Shown: in pieces, positions 13,366-24,119 of the stretch
Layout of the letters: every line of letters starts with the position of its first letter
Numbering within the stretch: the stretch's first letter is position 1
DNA from: Orobanche coerulescens
Taxonomy: Eukaryota; Streptophyta; Magnoliopsida; Lamiales; Orobanchaceae
Length of the DNA stretch: 64,000 bases
Assembly (NCBI GenBank): GCA_033398695.1
Contig: CM065806.1
Location: forward strand, 46,277,001-46,341,000
Reading direction: 5' to 3'
Position numbers and translations under genes: made by a program
The notes under the pieces: model-generated
Database searches by the model: none
Told to the model about the DNA's origin: nothing
The model's input: the letters and a program-made list of their open reading frames with translations, nothing else

Positions 13366-13383
13366 TCCCCGACAATGGCGCCA
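13366..13383 (-). other. Athila primer-binding site (tRNA-Asp type)
   Basis: The minus strand reads TGGCGCCATTGTCGGGGA. It differs at two positions from the complement of the 3' end of plant tRNA-Asp (TGGCGCCGTTGCCGGGGA). It lies five bases from the LTR edge. Confidence 0.85.
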
Positions 13384-13589
13384 AAATTTGATCAGTCAAA
13401 ACTTATCCTAAAAAATTGGAATTTTTGAGTCGCTCGCAAATATATATGAGGTAGAAGTAGTTGTGGTAAGTTCTACCAAGGTCCTTTCTCTCAGGGATTG
13501 CTTACAAGGCTTCGTATAATATTTTGTTTAAGTTGCGAGAATAAATACTAAAACTGATTTTTGGGTTTTTATGTTAACTAAATTAAAGG

Positions 13590-13730
13590 CACTATTTTTA
13601 AACGAGACTATTTTTAACTAGGCTATTTTATTAGGACTATTTTTATAAGACTATTTTTAACTAGACTATTTTTATTAAGACTATTTTTATTAAGAATATT
13701 TTTTAACTAGACTATTTTCATACTAGTAAA
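13590..13730. repeat. Degenerate short repeat in the Athila LTR
   Basis: About eight copies of a GACTATTTTTA or AGACTATTTTTATTA unit are separated by a few bases. They lie in the U5 side of the LTR and look like replication-slippage products. Confidence 0.6.
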
Positions 13731-14750
13731 AATAATGAATAGAACTAGAATGAGTTGGAACTTGATTTAATAAAATCTAGGAGATTATGGGTTCATGAAA
13801 TTCGATTTTTAATAAAGTAGATGAATTGACTTACACGGATATAAAAAAAACGAGTGTTATCGAGTAATCAACTTTTTACCTGATAACTTTCGTATTCAAA
13901 GGCTTCTTAATCACTTTCGTGAGCTTAAGATGTTGTTAACAATATAAACACTTGATGATTGAAAAGATATGTTTCCAATTTACTTAACAATCAATCAAGA
14001 AGGTTTTATTAGTAGAAATAGGATATGATCAATCACTATTTAAACCAAGTAATCCCTTTTAATTGAGATAGTGTAAATCGATCAAATATTATATATATAT
14101 ATATGACCTAATAGAAATCATCTTTCCCTTAGGAATAAAGATTAGCTATTCATCGATTTATACATACTATATTTAAAATAGAATTGATTAATATACATAA
14201 TGTATAAAAACTTTTAATAATTAGAGCTTAATCACAATAGATGAAAACTTACTTGAATATGATGTATCAAAGTGCAAGAAACAATCTCTGAAATACAACT
14301 TTGAACTTGGTTCCAAAAGTTACAAACTATAAAATATGGAAGTAAAATACTAAGTACATATTGATCAAACACTTTTCAATTACAAATTAAATAGTAGAAC
14401 AACTTCAAACTATCAAAAAAAATGGATACAAAACTATAGTAGAGAGTTCTTTTCTAGGGAGAGATGTCTTGCTAAAGAAAGGATATTTCTTGGCAAGAAG
14501 AGGAGTGTTTTTTTTTTCATAGATGAAGGTGTCATTTTATAGGTGATTTTCAAGAATACTATGGATTATTTAATTCAAAAGATGTGTTGTAGTATCTCGA
14601 TTTTTCTTTGGTACTTGATTCACACTTGATCTTCCATGCATGTCTTGGTTTTCGGATCATTGACCTCCAAATAAAATACATGGTTGTTGAGCTCACAAGA
14701 TGGTCAAAAGTGGAATTTTCAGCAAAGGATCTGCTTGAAAACGATGATGG

Positions 14751-14928
14751 AAAACGGCCCAGTTTGCGCCGTGTTGTATCGGTGTTTGTAGGGTGACTCG
14801 GTCTATCCGAAAATCGCGCAAGGACCCAGCGCAAAATGCCCGCCATTTGAGAAACGGGGCAAGACATGGCCCAGTTTGCACCGTGTGAGAAACGGCTGAA
14901 AGAAACGGCCCTATTTTGCGCCGTGTTT
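14751..14928 (-). promoter_or_regulatory. Repeated inverted motif upstream of the Athila TATA box
   Basis: A 25-27-bp unit with arms ACGGC and GCCGT occurs at 14751-14775 and 14902-14928, with a partial copy near 14866-14895. In element orientation it lies about 210 bases upstream of the TATAAAAT box at 14534-14541. It is a CG-containing inverted motif as in the other LTR families, but longer and with fewer copies. Confidence 0.5.
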
Positions 14929-15129
14929 TATCACCATTTTGTAGACTTTGTCCTAGAAAAGTTTCTAATTTTGGATTTGATTTTGCTTTTCGCCCTTTTT
15001 GAAGTTTCATGTCAGTAATCTGTAAATTAAAATTGTTAGCTCATGTTTTGACATATCTTTAAAACACTTATTTTATATCATATGATTATGCCAGAAAAAA
15101 GGAATTTTTGTATAAGAATTTTTTGATCA

Positions 15130-16359
15130 ATTATGTACTAATCAGCATCTTCTAGACGTAGGTAGATTGATGAATGAGTATATCATCATCTCGATGTTCT
15201 AGCTCTAAGCCCAAGCAGAATCGAGTCCTCCCCAGGTCTTTCATCTCGAATTCGGACTTAAGGTAACTGGCGGTTTCATCGACCTCATCTATGGTACCGA
15301 TAACATTCATGTCATATACATAGATGGCTACAATCACGAATCATGTATCTATTTTTTCATGAAAATGCATGGACAGATATCACTGTTCTTGTATCCCTTC
15401 CCAAACAAGTATTCACGTAGGTGGTTATACCTCATCCTTCCGGATTACTTCAACTATACAGTGAACGACGCAATTTTACAGCATAAGTGCTCTATGGTTT
15501 AGAGCTACTTGATTTGGGCAATGAAATCCCTTCCGGGACTTTCATATAAATATCCGTATCTAGATCCCCATCAATAAACGCTGTAACCATATCCATAAGC
15601 TGCATATTCAGTTTTTCGGACACTAACAAACTGACTAAGTAGCGGAAAATGATGATGTCCATAACGGGAGAATACATCTCCTCGTAATCAATGCAGGGTG
15701 CTGCGAGAAGCCTTGGGCAACTAGTCTCGCTTTGTAACGCATGACCTCATTCTTATCATTGCCTTTACAAAACAAGGACCCATTTATGTCCATCTAGTTT
15801 AACGCCCACAGTTATTGGCTCGATACGGCCAAATACCTCATGTTTAGCCATTGAGTCTAGTTCAGCTTGCTTTACATCTTTCCATTTCGGCCAATCGGCT
15901 CCTTGTTGACATTCAGCAACCGAGCGCGGCTCATCATTGTCGTCTTTAATAATTTTTTGAACGAGGAAGTCGGCAAAAGCATCACTGACTAGCGTGGATG
16001 ACCTGTCTAACAGTACATATTCACTCGTACATTGCATCGAGATTTCTTTATTCTCCGACATTAACAAAGTTTCCGACGCGTCCGATGATCGTTCCATTAT
16101 TGATTCGAGGACATATCCATAGTCATAGAGAATATCGTGTGACGGAGTCACTGTGTCGATAATGGGAGGATTTTGTGCCTCTATTACTCTTCTCTTTCTA
16201 GGTTCGGTATCCTTTCTGCCCACTGGACTCCCCCTCTTTAGAGTAGGGATAAGAGCAGCTGAAGCAGCTGTCCCACCATTAAGGTCCATGCCGGAGGCAT
16301 CATTCCTTTGGGAGGATGAACCTTGCCCTATAACTGCTGTTGGGTTTGGTACTGCCACT
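15130..16359 (-). pseudogene. copia A reverse transcriptase (broken)
   Basis: The frame from 16358 first encodes a low-complexity linker and then the RT entry (EVFGRIEPITVGVKLDGHK-like text, near 15800). After frameshifts the palm continues with YSPVMDIIIFRYLVSLLVSE, VTAFIDGDLDTDIYMKVPEG and then IYVYDMNVIG at about 15325-15300. The last should be YVDD: the first catalytic Asp is Tyr here (codon 15316-15314). The Athila element interrupts the domain at 15130. Confidence 0.8.
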
Positions 16360-17396
16360 TGAATGTGGGTTAAATAGTGCAGTTAAGAATATAGAATTCT
16401 TTTGCGATTGCGGAAGCGATAAAGTGAGTAATGTAAATGACACATTGATATATACAGGTTCGGCAATGTGCCTACGTCCTCTCTCCTTATCTTTTTCTAT
16501 TGGCTCAAGATAAATCTTTCCGCCTTGTCTTTGATCGGTCCGAGGGAAACCATTACAATCTTGTGTTCTATCGGTCCAAGATAAATCATTAGAATCTTGT
16601 CTTTATGTAGGTCCAAGATAAACTATTTTCCTTTTCTAATGGACAAGGAATCAAGCTTTCTATCGGTAATAGAAAAACCTCACTTGGATTTAGATTATGA
16701 TTCTAATAATACCAGATCCACGATCCTAATAACACCGAATCAAATATACAATCCTCCTTTCTTTTCTCTCGTGTATGGTCGAGTGAAATAAACACTCGAA
16801 CTCTTATCACTTAAGCTCGATTACAACAACAATAATGTTTATAATGTATATCAGATGTATAACAATTTGCTTGAAGTTGTTGTAATGTGAATATCATATG
16901 AAGTTGTATTTATAGGCTCCAAAGCCTAAATAGTCGTTGTTGCCTGTTCTTACATAGCGTACGTTATGCTTTCTATTTAGAGTACGTAATGCTCTTAGCA
17001 TATGTAATCCTTCCCTGTCAAGTACGTTATCTGCTGTTTATTTCACTCCCGTGGCTATTGTCTCTTCCTTAACGTACGTTAATGATATTGTTTGCGTACG
17101 TTATATGAAACCTCAGATATTCGTTGAAATGACGATATATTCCATGACGTCACTCGCTCATTAACGGTCTAATATTTGAATTCTGATTCAAACGCTTTAG
17201 CATACATTGTCATATACATGTTGCGTTCGTTAGTTATGATGCATAACGTACGTTAGTAGTGTTTTATGCTTCACTTCTTTGCTTTTCTGTCCAGCTCGTG
17301 CTTCTTCAACTGTTGTTGATTAATTGTTGTTTTCATTGTTTATCAACTTATCATCAAAACCTTTAATATAAATGTATGGATTAAAATGTTCCAACA
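16360..17396 (-). mobile_element. Solo LTR related to the copia-3 LTR
   Basis: The segment begins TGAATGTGGG and ends TGTTCCAACA. It aligns by shared blocks with the copia-3 LTRs (CCTACGTCCTCTCTC near the left, TGTTCCAACA at the right), and no internal region is present. Removing it, with one ACT of the flanking ACT pair (16357-16359, 17397-17399), restores an open copia A frame reading LEVPVAVPNP. A TATA box (CCTATAAATA on the minus strand) is at 16917-16907. It probably arose by LTR-LTR recombination. Confidence 0.8.
16907..17256 (-). promoter_or_regulatory. Solo-LTR palindrome array plus TATA box
   Basis: Units include TAGCGTACGTTA (near 16955), AGTACGTTA (17020), TTAACGTACGTTAA (17069-17082), TTTGCGTACGTTA (17091-17103) and ATAACGTACGTTA (17243-17255), with degenerate copies between. 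In element orientation they lie upstream of the TATA box at 16917-16907. Their sequences are intermediate between the gypsy unit (TTAGCGTACGCTAA) and the copia-3 unit (TTACGTACGTTA). Confidence 0.65.
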
Positions 17397-18331
17397 ACTG
17401 GGACTTCTAACCTTGCGGGAATATTCGCAGTGGGGATGGTAGATTTTGTCACTTTCGCAGTATCAGTAAAGTTGTCGGGCATGGAATCCGCAACTTTCTG
17501 AAGACTGAGAATACGTTGCACTTCCAGCTCGGATTGAGCCGTGTGGGGATCTTGATGAGGCAAAGAGAGCACACCAGACAATTTCCCGGTGTTCAACTGG
17601 AATTGTTTGATTCCTCTCTCCCCCTAACTATGGGAAGTTTGTCTCATCAAAGTGACAGTCTACAAATCTTGCAGTAAACAGATCTCATGTCAATGGTTCC
17701 AAGTATCGGATAACTTTAGATGATTCATAGCTAATATGTACCTAATTGTCTTTGCGGACCCATTTTAGTATGCTGTGGAGGCGTAATTGGCACATAGACT
17801 GCACAACCAAAAATGCCTAAGTGTGAAATATAAGGTTCATATCCGGTTACCAACTGGTACGCACTAAACGGTTGATTGTCAGTGGATTGAAAGTGAATAA
17901 CTATAGCAGCATGCAATATTGCATAACCCCAGGCAGAAATCGGCAAGTTGGTGTGCAATACCAATGCTCGGGCGATAAGCTGTAACCGCTTAATCATAGC
18001 CTCAGCAAGGCCATTCTGTGAATGAACATGGGGTACAAGATGTTTAACTTCAATCCCAATTGACATACAATAGTATTCAAAGGACTTTGACGTAAACTCA
18101 CCAGCATTGTCCAATCTTAATGACGAGATTGGAAAGTCGAGGTGGTTAGCCTGTAACTTTGATAATTTGTGCTAGGAGTTTAGCAAATACAACATTTCTT
18201 GTGGATAGTAGAGCAACGTGTGACCATCGCGTCGATGCATCAACCAGAATCATAAAGTATCTGAATGGTCCGCACTCTGGCTGAATATGTCCAAAAATGT
18301 CCCTTTGAATTCTTTGTAAGAAGCGAGTAAT
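17397..18331 (-). pseudogene. copia A integrase (broken)
   Basis: The core is read from 18114: LDNAGEFTSKSFEYYC carries the second catalytic Asp, and QNGLAEAMIKR the catalytic Glu. HLGIFGCAVYVPITPPQ, the usual end of this core, is near 17760. A linker (VQRILSLQKVADSMPDNFTD) follows to 17397, where the solo LTR is inserted. The part before 18114 is frameshifted. The domain would insert element cDNA into the genome. Confidence 0.78.
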
Positions 18332-19080
18332 TTATGTTGAGTCTTTATAAAAGGATGGAGAAGGTATCAACTTTTCTAGTGAACAGGCTTTACAAAATGA
18401 TTTATGGGCATCGAAAATTGCCACGGAAGCCTCGGGACTTGCAGAAGATGCACCGCCAACCTCAGTAGGGCATGCGATCTTCAATCCCGGTGATACGGGA
18501 TCAGACTCACTCACATCAATGTCGATATTGAGTGGTGCTTCCAATTGTTTTCTGGACTTGAAAAATGAATGACCATATGAGTTTTTCAAAATGCGAATCA
18601 TCATGTCGCGTCCAGGGTGACCGATCCGGTCATGCCATAGTTGGTATGCTTCGGAATTCTAAAGTTCGTGACTCACAGTTTAGGATTCAATACCCTTATT
18701 GTAGTGTGGTATAAACCACTACTTAGACTCACTATTTTTTCGATAACGCGGCATCTTCCGCATTCTACCAGAGTAACACACAAAAATTTTATCACATTCT
18801 CACAATGTGTATCAAGGTGATAACTGTTGGCACGGATGTCCCTAAAATTTAGCAAGGTTCTATTTGCTCTTGGGGCATAGAGAGCATTTGTGATATTAAT
18901 ATGCGTACCATTAGGTAGCAAGAAATGAGCAGGTCCCGTCCCTTGAATTACTTGGGAGGAACCAATCATTGTCGTCACTGAGGATATGTATGGCACAATA
19001 TCCCTAAATAATTGCCTATTCCGAATAATAATGTGGGTCGTTCCACTATCAACAAGGCACTCAATTTTACCACGAGACAT
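18332..19080 (-). pseudogene. copia A protease and GAG-pre-integrase region (broken)
   Basis: From 19080 the frame reads ECLVDSGTTHIIIRN, the aspartic protease active-site loop with Asp-Ser-Gly, followed by LLPNGTHINITNALYAPR. After a frameshift near 18670 the pre-integrase segment includes MMIRILKNSYGHSF and FCKACSLEKLI, the Cys pair of the HHCC zinc site. The two blocks are in different frames, so the product is not made. Confidence 0.75.
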
Positions 19081-20101
19081 CTATAATAGGACATGAAACC
19101 GATTAGTCTTCTGATGAAAGACATAGCGAAAACTCACTAACTTCGAGTTTGGGGAAATTCGACCAAGTTGGTTAGGATGAAAGTTAGCAAAATCGCTGGA
19201 AATAATTTCCATGCAACTTGACCTTTGTTCACTAAAACAGCAATAACGTCCTCGTTAAGAAGTCTATGGACCAACGGTCAGTTGTTCTGGAAACTATACT
19301 TCCGTATATTTTCATCCATAGGTCGTGCACTTTCTGGATCATTAAACTCAGATCGTAGTGATCGTTTCAAGATGCTATTTTGGTATTTCCCTATTTTTTG
19401 AGTGATAGAGCAAGTTGACGCCTTTTGCAAAGGCATTATCGTTGATGCAATACTATGGCAATGATGGCCGTAGGAGTATTTAAACTTTTTAAAATGCATT
19501 TGGATGTTCGATTTATATTTCGACTAATGATCCTTTCGCTAACTCCAACTTGGTAGACTTGTAGAGAAAGTAGGAATGTCGGTACATCTAAGGCTGTTTA
19601 AAAACCACTAATTCTGTTTGAACTTTCAAAGCATAAATAAATACCAATGAGGATGCGCCTAGTCGTGATTAAAAGTTTTTGATAAAATCTACCAATGTAT
19701 CAAATTAGCCAAGAAATTCTTACTGAGCACTTGTTTTGTAATAAACCAAAACCTGCTCTTTGAGGGAAAAAATAAAATTCATTTTTGCACAATCACAACA
19801 ATTAATAGAATTTTATTCATCATGGCCAACTTTATTACATTCATAGAAAATCCCAAAGTAGTTCTCAAACGAAAACTAGAAACAAGACAAAATATAACCA
19901 AAGCGTAATAACCAGTTAAACTACAATGATCTAGTTAAAGTCAGCAGCATCAAAATGCTGGTCTTTGTCCGCAATGGTGATAGGAGGGATCTCAACATGG
20001 TTCACCTCCATATTCTCATTATCTTCCTAAATGGAATTCGAAGCTTGAGTCAAGTACTATTTATAGTGCTTGTGGTACACTTGGATGTTCTTTGGCGCAC
20101 C
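19081..20101 (-). pseudogene. copia A gag C-terminal region, heavily decayed
   Basis: At the right edge the text (APKNIQVYHKHYK, then MEVNHVEIPPITIADKD) continues the gag basic tail RGRRSNVWKRRG of 45520-45570. A second open piece near 19499-19278 (NDPESARPMDENIRKYS) is not recognised. Stops are frequent. Assignment rests mainly on continuity with the neighbouring gag and protease. Confidence 0.5.
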
Positions 20102-20336
20102 TGATTAGTATCGCGGCTCGTCTTCTTCCATGCCCTCCATGTGGTTGCTCCAACGAACTAAGCACACCTGAAATGCATGATACGCATTTCCCCCATTTAA
20201 GAGGTTAGCATTTGAATGGCTAGTACAAGTATTCAGTCTATACAAAATATATCACGCCAATATCAGTTATATTAAAATAACAACAGTCGTGAAAGAAGTT
20301 CCCGAGAGGTTTTCAATATTTAAGGTACAACTCAAG
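20102..20336 (-). repeat. gypsy-2 3' LTR, distal fragment
   Basis: This stretch matches 43086-43320 of the 5' LTR almost base for base, from TGATTAGTATCGCGG to ACTCAAG. The terminal 297 bases of the LTR (equivalent to 42789-43085) are absent. Copia A coding text abuts at 20101. The Sirevirus LTR begins at 20337. Confidence 0.85.
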
Positions 20337-21709
20337 TGTTGGGATAAACAATCCTGTATCGAGTTTTGATAAAGTGCCAACATACAACAAGCTGCTGTCC
20401 CGAAGTCAATCATACAGCAAGATGTGTGTTTTGATAAAGTGCCAACATACAACAAGTCTTCACGTTGCCAACATACAGCAAAAGTATAAAGTGCCATCAT
20501 ACAGCAAGAAGCTCATCAGTCGGTATGATACCAAGTATGGAAGCTGTCCTGAAATATTCATACAGCATCTTTCCATACAGCAGCACTAAGATATCCTACA
20601 GCGTGGAACCTACAACTACAGCATTGTAAACGCAACATGTTGGATACAGCATACAGGCTGTAAGTGTTGATTTTCAATACTTATCTAACAGGACTGAAGA
20701 CCGTTGGAACGGAATCTGCTTTATACGCTAAAGTCAAACCTAAACAAGTATTTAAATACTGACTGGATAAAATATTTAAATACTAAGCCGACAGAGATCT
20801 TCAGACAAGGAGCAAAATCCGGATCTTGTATTTTTCAAGTCAATCATCCCGTTGGAACGGACTTTTTGTTCAATGGATCTATTCCCAACGGATCTATTCC
20901 AAAGGCTATATATACCCCGAAGTTTGAAGATCAGATATACACAAAAAAGAGAATACAACTCAACGAGCATACATTCAAATATTCATAAGATCTGAAATAT
21001 GAGATATACTGAGATATAATCATAAACATCTCAAGAACAGTATATCAAGAGCAAACATATTTCTTCAATCATACTGCTAATCCTGAGAGAAGAAATATAC
21101 AAGTGCTCATCATTGAACAAAACATTATCATCCCAAGCTCAAGAAAGTCACGATGTTGTTCAACCCGTGATCTTACACTTAAAGAAATCCATCAGCCCTG
21201 TGTGGACTGAGAAAGCCTTGCTTTTCCTGAACTGTGTGTGACGGATCTGCATTGAAGAGACGAAGCTTCGGAACTGTGTGTGAAGAAGTTAGTCAAGAGA
21301 AAGCTTTGACCAATCTGTGTGAACGGTTTAAAGTAACGGTATTTGTATCAATCTGTGTGAATGATACAAGGATATGTTTGATTACAGACACATAGTTGTG
21401 TACGTAGTGTTTATAATAAACATTTTCACTCCTGTGTGGAGGACCAGTGGACGTAGAGGGGTTTACCTCGAACCACTTAAATATCATGTCATTTACCTTC
21501 TGCACTTACTGTTTTTATTACTGTGATTAATTTTATAAGTATACACTGCATACCCTGTACGAACCAAGCAAACAGGATAAAACCTAGTTGTTGTATTTAC
21601 AGCAACTTACTGTTTCAAGACTTCCGCTACGCACTCTTATTTGAACATCGTGTAGCTTGTTGCTTAAAACACTTTCCAAAGTTGTATTCTGTATACTTAG
21701 TGGCCAACA
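20337..21709 (+). repeat. Sirevirus 5' LTR
   Basis: It begins TGTTGGGATAAACA and ends GGCCAACA, directly before the PBS. The first 297 bases recur at 37760-38056. A TATATATA box lies at 20906-20914. Short open frames inside are incidental. Confidence 0.88.
20385..20660 (+). promoter_or_regulatory. Iterated CATACAGCA motif in Sirevirus U3
   Basis: About ten copies of CATACAGCA or close variants (CATACAACA, CTACAGCA) occur between 20390 and 20655, upstream of the TATA box at 20906. The surviving part of the 3' LTR repeats the array at 37800-38045, with several CATACAACA units reading CATACAGCA. The motif is not palindromic. Binding by a factor is inferred from iteration and position only. Confidence 0.6.
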
Positions 21710-21711
21710 AG

Positions 21712-21726
21712 TGGTATCGGAGCGGT
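21712..21726 (+). other. Sirevirus primer-binding site (initiator tRNA-Met type)
   Basis: TGGTATCGGAGCGGT begins two bases after the LTR. It resembles the complement of the plant initiator tRNA-Met 3' end (TGGTATCAGAGCC), with the changes typical of this element group. Confidence 0.8.
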
Positions 21727-21818
21727 TGATTCTAAAAAGAATCAGTCGTATTTTTAACCGAATCAGATCCTTAAATCACTTATTTTTGAAAACTTATTTA
21801 TATTTTCTAATCTTAGAC

Positions 21819-24107
21819 ATGGATACCTCACTGATTAACAAGGTACCAATGTTTTCTATTAACGAGTTTGATGACTGGAGAATTAGGATGGAGGCTCATC
21901 TTGCCGCAATGCATGAAGAGATGATTTATGTCATCCAAGAAGGCCCCATAAAAATCATGAAGGTGAATACGGCTGCAAGGATTGAAGGCCAAGCTCATGC
22001 CGAGATGCTCGAGAAAGAGCACGAACAATGGACCAAAGATGATCGAAAATGCGCCCACCTCGACAATGTTGCTAAGAATGCGCTATTTGTCACTCTTGAC
22101 AAAGGCACGTTCTCGAAGGTAAAGAGCTGTAAGACAGCCAAAGAAATCTGGGAAAAACTCAAGATGATTTGCGACTGAGCTCTCAAAAGAAAACAAAATT
22201 TCAAAACTAACTCAGCAATTCGAATCTTTTGAAATGAAACCAAGTGAAACTCTTGAGGAACTTGACCTCAGATTCACTGGCATTGTCGGTGAACTTGAAG
22301 TGTTGGGCAAAATTTATACCCAAAAGGAGAAGAACTTAAAAAATTTCAGATCTCTCCCTGCCCGATGGGACATTAAGACCACAGCTATGCAGTGTGTCAT
22401 GCAATCTTAATGACATATCTACTTTTGACCTCTTTTCTGACCTCAAAGCATTTGAGTATGATATTGACAGGAGAGAGAAAGCTGAAGAATCACCTGCGAG
22501 GACTACAACGCTAGCCGCTGTATCCAACAGAAGACATAGCATGCCCAGCACATCAAAGTCTGCCCAAAAGAATGCTGACAGTGACGATGATATCCTGTCG
22601 CAAGATGAAATGGCGCTCCTCATGCATAAATTCAAGAAATTCATCAAGCAGTTTGGAAAGACTCCCTACTGGCCCAAGCCTGTTCACAAGGAAAGTACCG
22701 AATCTTCCTCTGGTGATGCTAACCTGTGTTACAATTGCAGGAAACCAGGATATTATGCAAACAAATGTCCTCACCCTAAAGTTCAAAGGTTGCCGGAAGC
22801 CGAGCAACAAGAAAAAGACGAAAGAAGATGTGCTTGGAAAAACAAGCTCAAGGCCCTGATTGGCGAATCAGAAGCCTCCCCCGCACCAACAAAGTCCGAA
22901 GAATGTCTTCAGGCAGTCACTGACAGTGACTCGTCCAATGATGAATTCGAAGATAAAGCATATATGTGCTTTATGGCCAAAGACATACCGGAAGACGAAG
23001 ATAGCGATGATGAGGTAAGCTCAACCTCAAATATTTCTGTAAATGCATCTTATACCTTTGAAAACATGATGAATGAATTTAAAAATATTCAAAAGGCCCA
23101 TGAGACATTGAAAAATGAAAACATACAGCTCCAAATTTCTAACTTAGAGCTAAGGGAAGAAAATGACTTGCTGAAAGTAAATTACGAAAATATGTCTGTT
23201 GATTGTGAAAATAGCAAAGTCGATCACGAAAAACTCATGGAGAGCAATCATCAACTTGATCACGAACTAAATGAGGCTAAGTCTCACAGTGAAAGCAAGA
23301 CAAATGATTTTGTTCTGATCCAAGACAAAATAAAAACTCTCGAAAAACGAGAAGGAGAACTTGAGACCATCTTAATCTTTCGAGAAATCATCTAAAAGGA
23401 TGGAAGAAATTCTAAGCACCGGGAAACATGCTTATGATAAAAGTGGCTTAGGATACACCTCATTCTCCAATAAAGGGAAAACTAGTACTGTGTTCATCAG
23501 GGGTGTGGAACCCATTCCTGTATCGGAAGAAATCCCGAGTCCTGTGAAGGTACCTGTTGCACCGCGAACAGTAAAGGTTGTCATTCCGCCACCACGGTCA
23601 TATCACAGACAGCGGAATCCTAATCCATTCATACCTGTAAGGCGTAACCAACAGCATGCTCCACGAGCATATCAAAAGCGCCAACAGCCGTTCGAAAAGA
23701 AGGCTGTACCCAAATATCAAAGGCCCGCACAGCAGTACTTCAAACAGTACAGCGCGCCTAGATATTGGATACAGGAGCCTCGCTATCCATCGCGAAAGTA
23801 GGTCGCCGCACAGTAGCAGTAATAGCTTTGGGAATCCAACTGGAGACCCAGAAGGCAAGTTGTAAGGCCGAATAAAATGGCTCCACCTCCAAGACGGCAT
23901 TCATACTGGATTAATAATAATAACCCTGAATTTTTCATGCATAATAATTATCAAAGTTACAGCGACTACGTGCCTGCCCGACGTAGACATCGCCAGAATG
24001 GACCTAAAGTAACCTACAACAAGCCCATTGCTGTCAGGAAAATCTGGGTACCTAAAGGCACCAACACCCATGGACACAACATTCAAAGGGGACCTAAATC
24101 TACTTAA
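21819..24107 (+). pseudogene. Sirevirus gag (broken)
   Basis: The start at 21819 (MDTSLINKVPMF) opens the capsid-like part, with ARIEGQAHAEML and TAKEIWEKLKMICD. A stop at 22176 and a frameshift follow, then ETLEELDLRFTGIVGELE. A second long frame (22394-23395) carries a zinc knuckle CYNCRKPGYYANKC, whose usual His is Tyr, and a coiled-coil-like Glu/Lys/Asn-rich segment. A third block ends with KIWVPKGT near 24060, a Sirevirus gag signature. At least three frame changes break it. Confidence 0.8.
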
Positions 24108-24119
24108 TTCCTTTGCCTA

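Larger units (their letters stand above)
1..15129 (-). mobile_element. Athila-like Ty3/gypsy retrotransposon, 3' part outside the window
   Basis: Read on the minus strand, the order is 5' LTR (15129-13389), PBS (13383-13366), gag (13054-11795), a nested LARD-like insertion (11789-2391), protease region (2385-1309), then RT and RNase H (1308-1). Integrase and the 3' LTR lie left of position 1. The Athila assignment rests on the PBS complementary to tRNA-Asp, on RT text such as PLPFIDQML, YYCFLDG-like YCFLDG and FMDDFSIFG, and on gag C-terminal text such as EQAKAITTLRTGK. Every coding block has stops or frameshifts, so the copy is dead. It sits inside the RT of a copia relic that resumes at 15130. 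Confidence 0.8.
13389..15129 (-). repeat. Athila 5' LTR
   Basis: The LTR starts at TGATCAGTC near the PBS and is taken to end at TTTTGATCA (15129), giving inverted TGATCA termini; copia A coding text resumes next door. The right edge is inferred, because the partner LTR is outside the window. On the minus strand a TATAAAAT box lies at 14541-14534. An AT-rich degenerate repeat of GACTATTTTTA-like units occurs at 13595-13725. Confidence 0.65.
15130..20101 (-). mobile_element. copia A, pol part (old Ty1/copia relic)
   Basis: Minus-strand coding runs from 20101 down to 15130 through a gag end, protease, integrase and RT. It is the continuation of the gag at 46286-45520. Joining the text across the gypsy-2 insertion gives NVWKRRG followed by APKNIQVYHKHYK with no lost codon. 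The RNase H and 3' LTR are left of the Athila insertion, outside the window. It is the host layer for three separate insertions. Confidence 0.8.

Noticed and set aside
22394..23395. A host coiled-coil gene
   Set aside because: Its zinc knuckle and position between the gag start and protease place it in Sirevirus gag.
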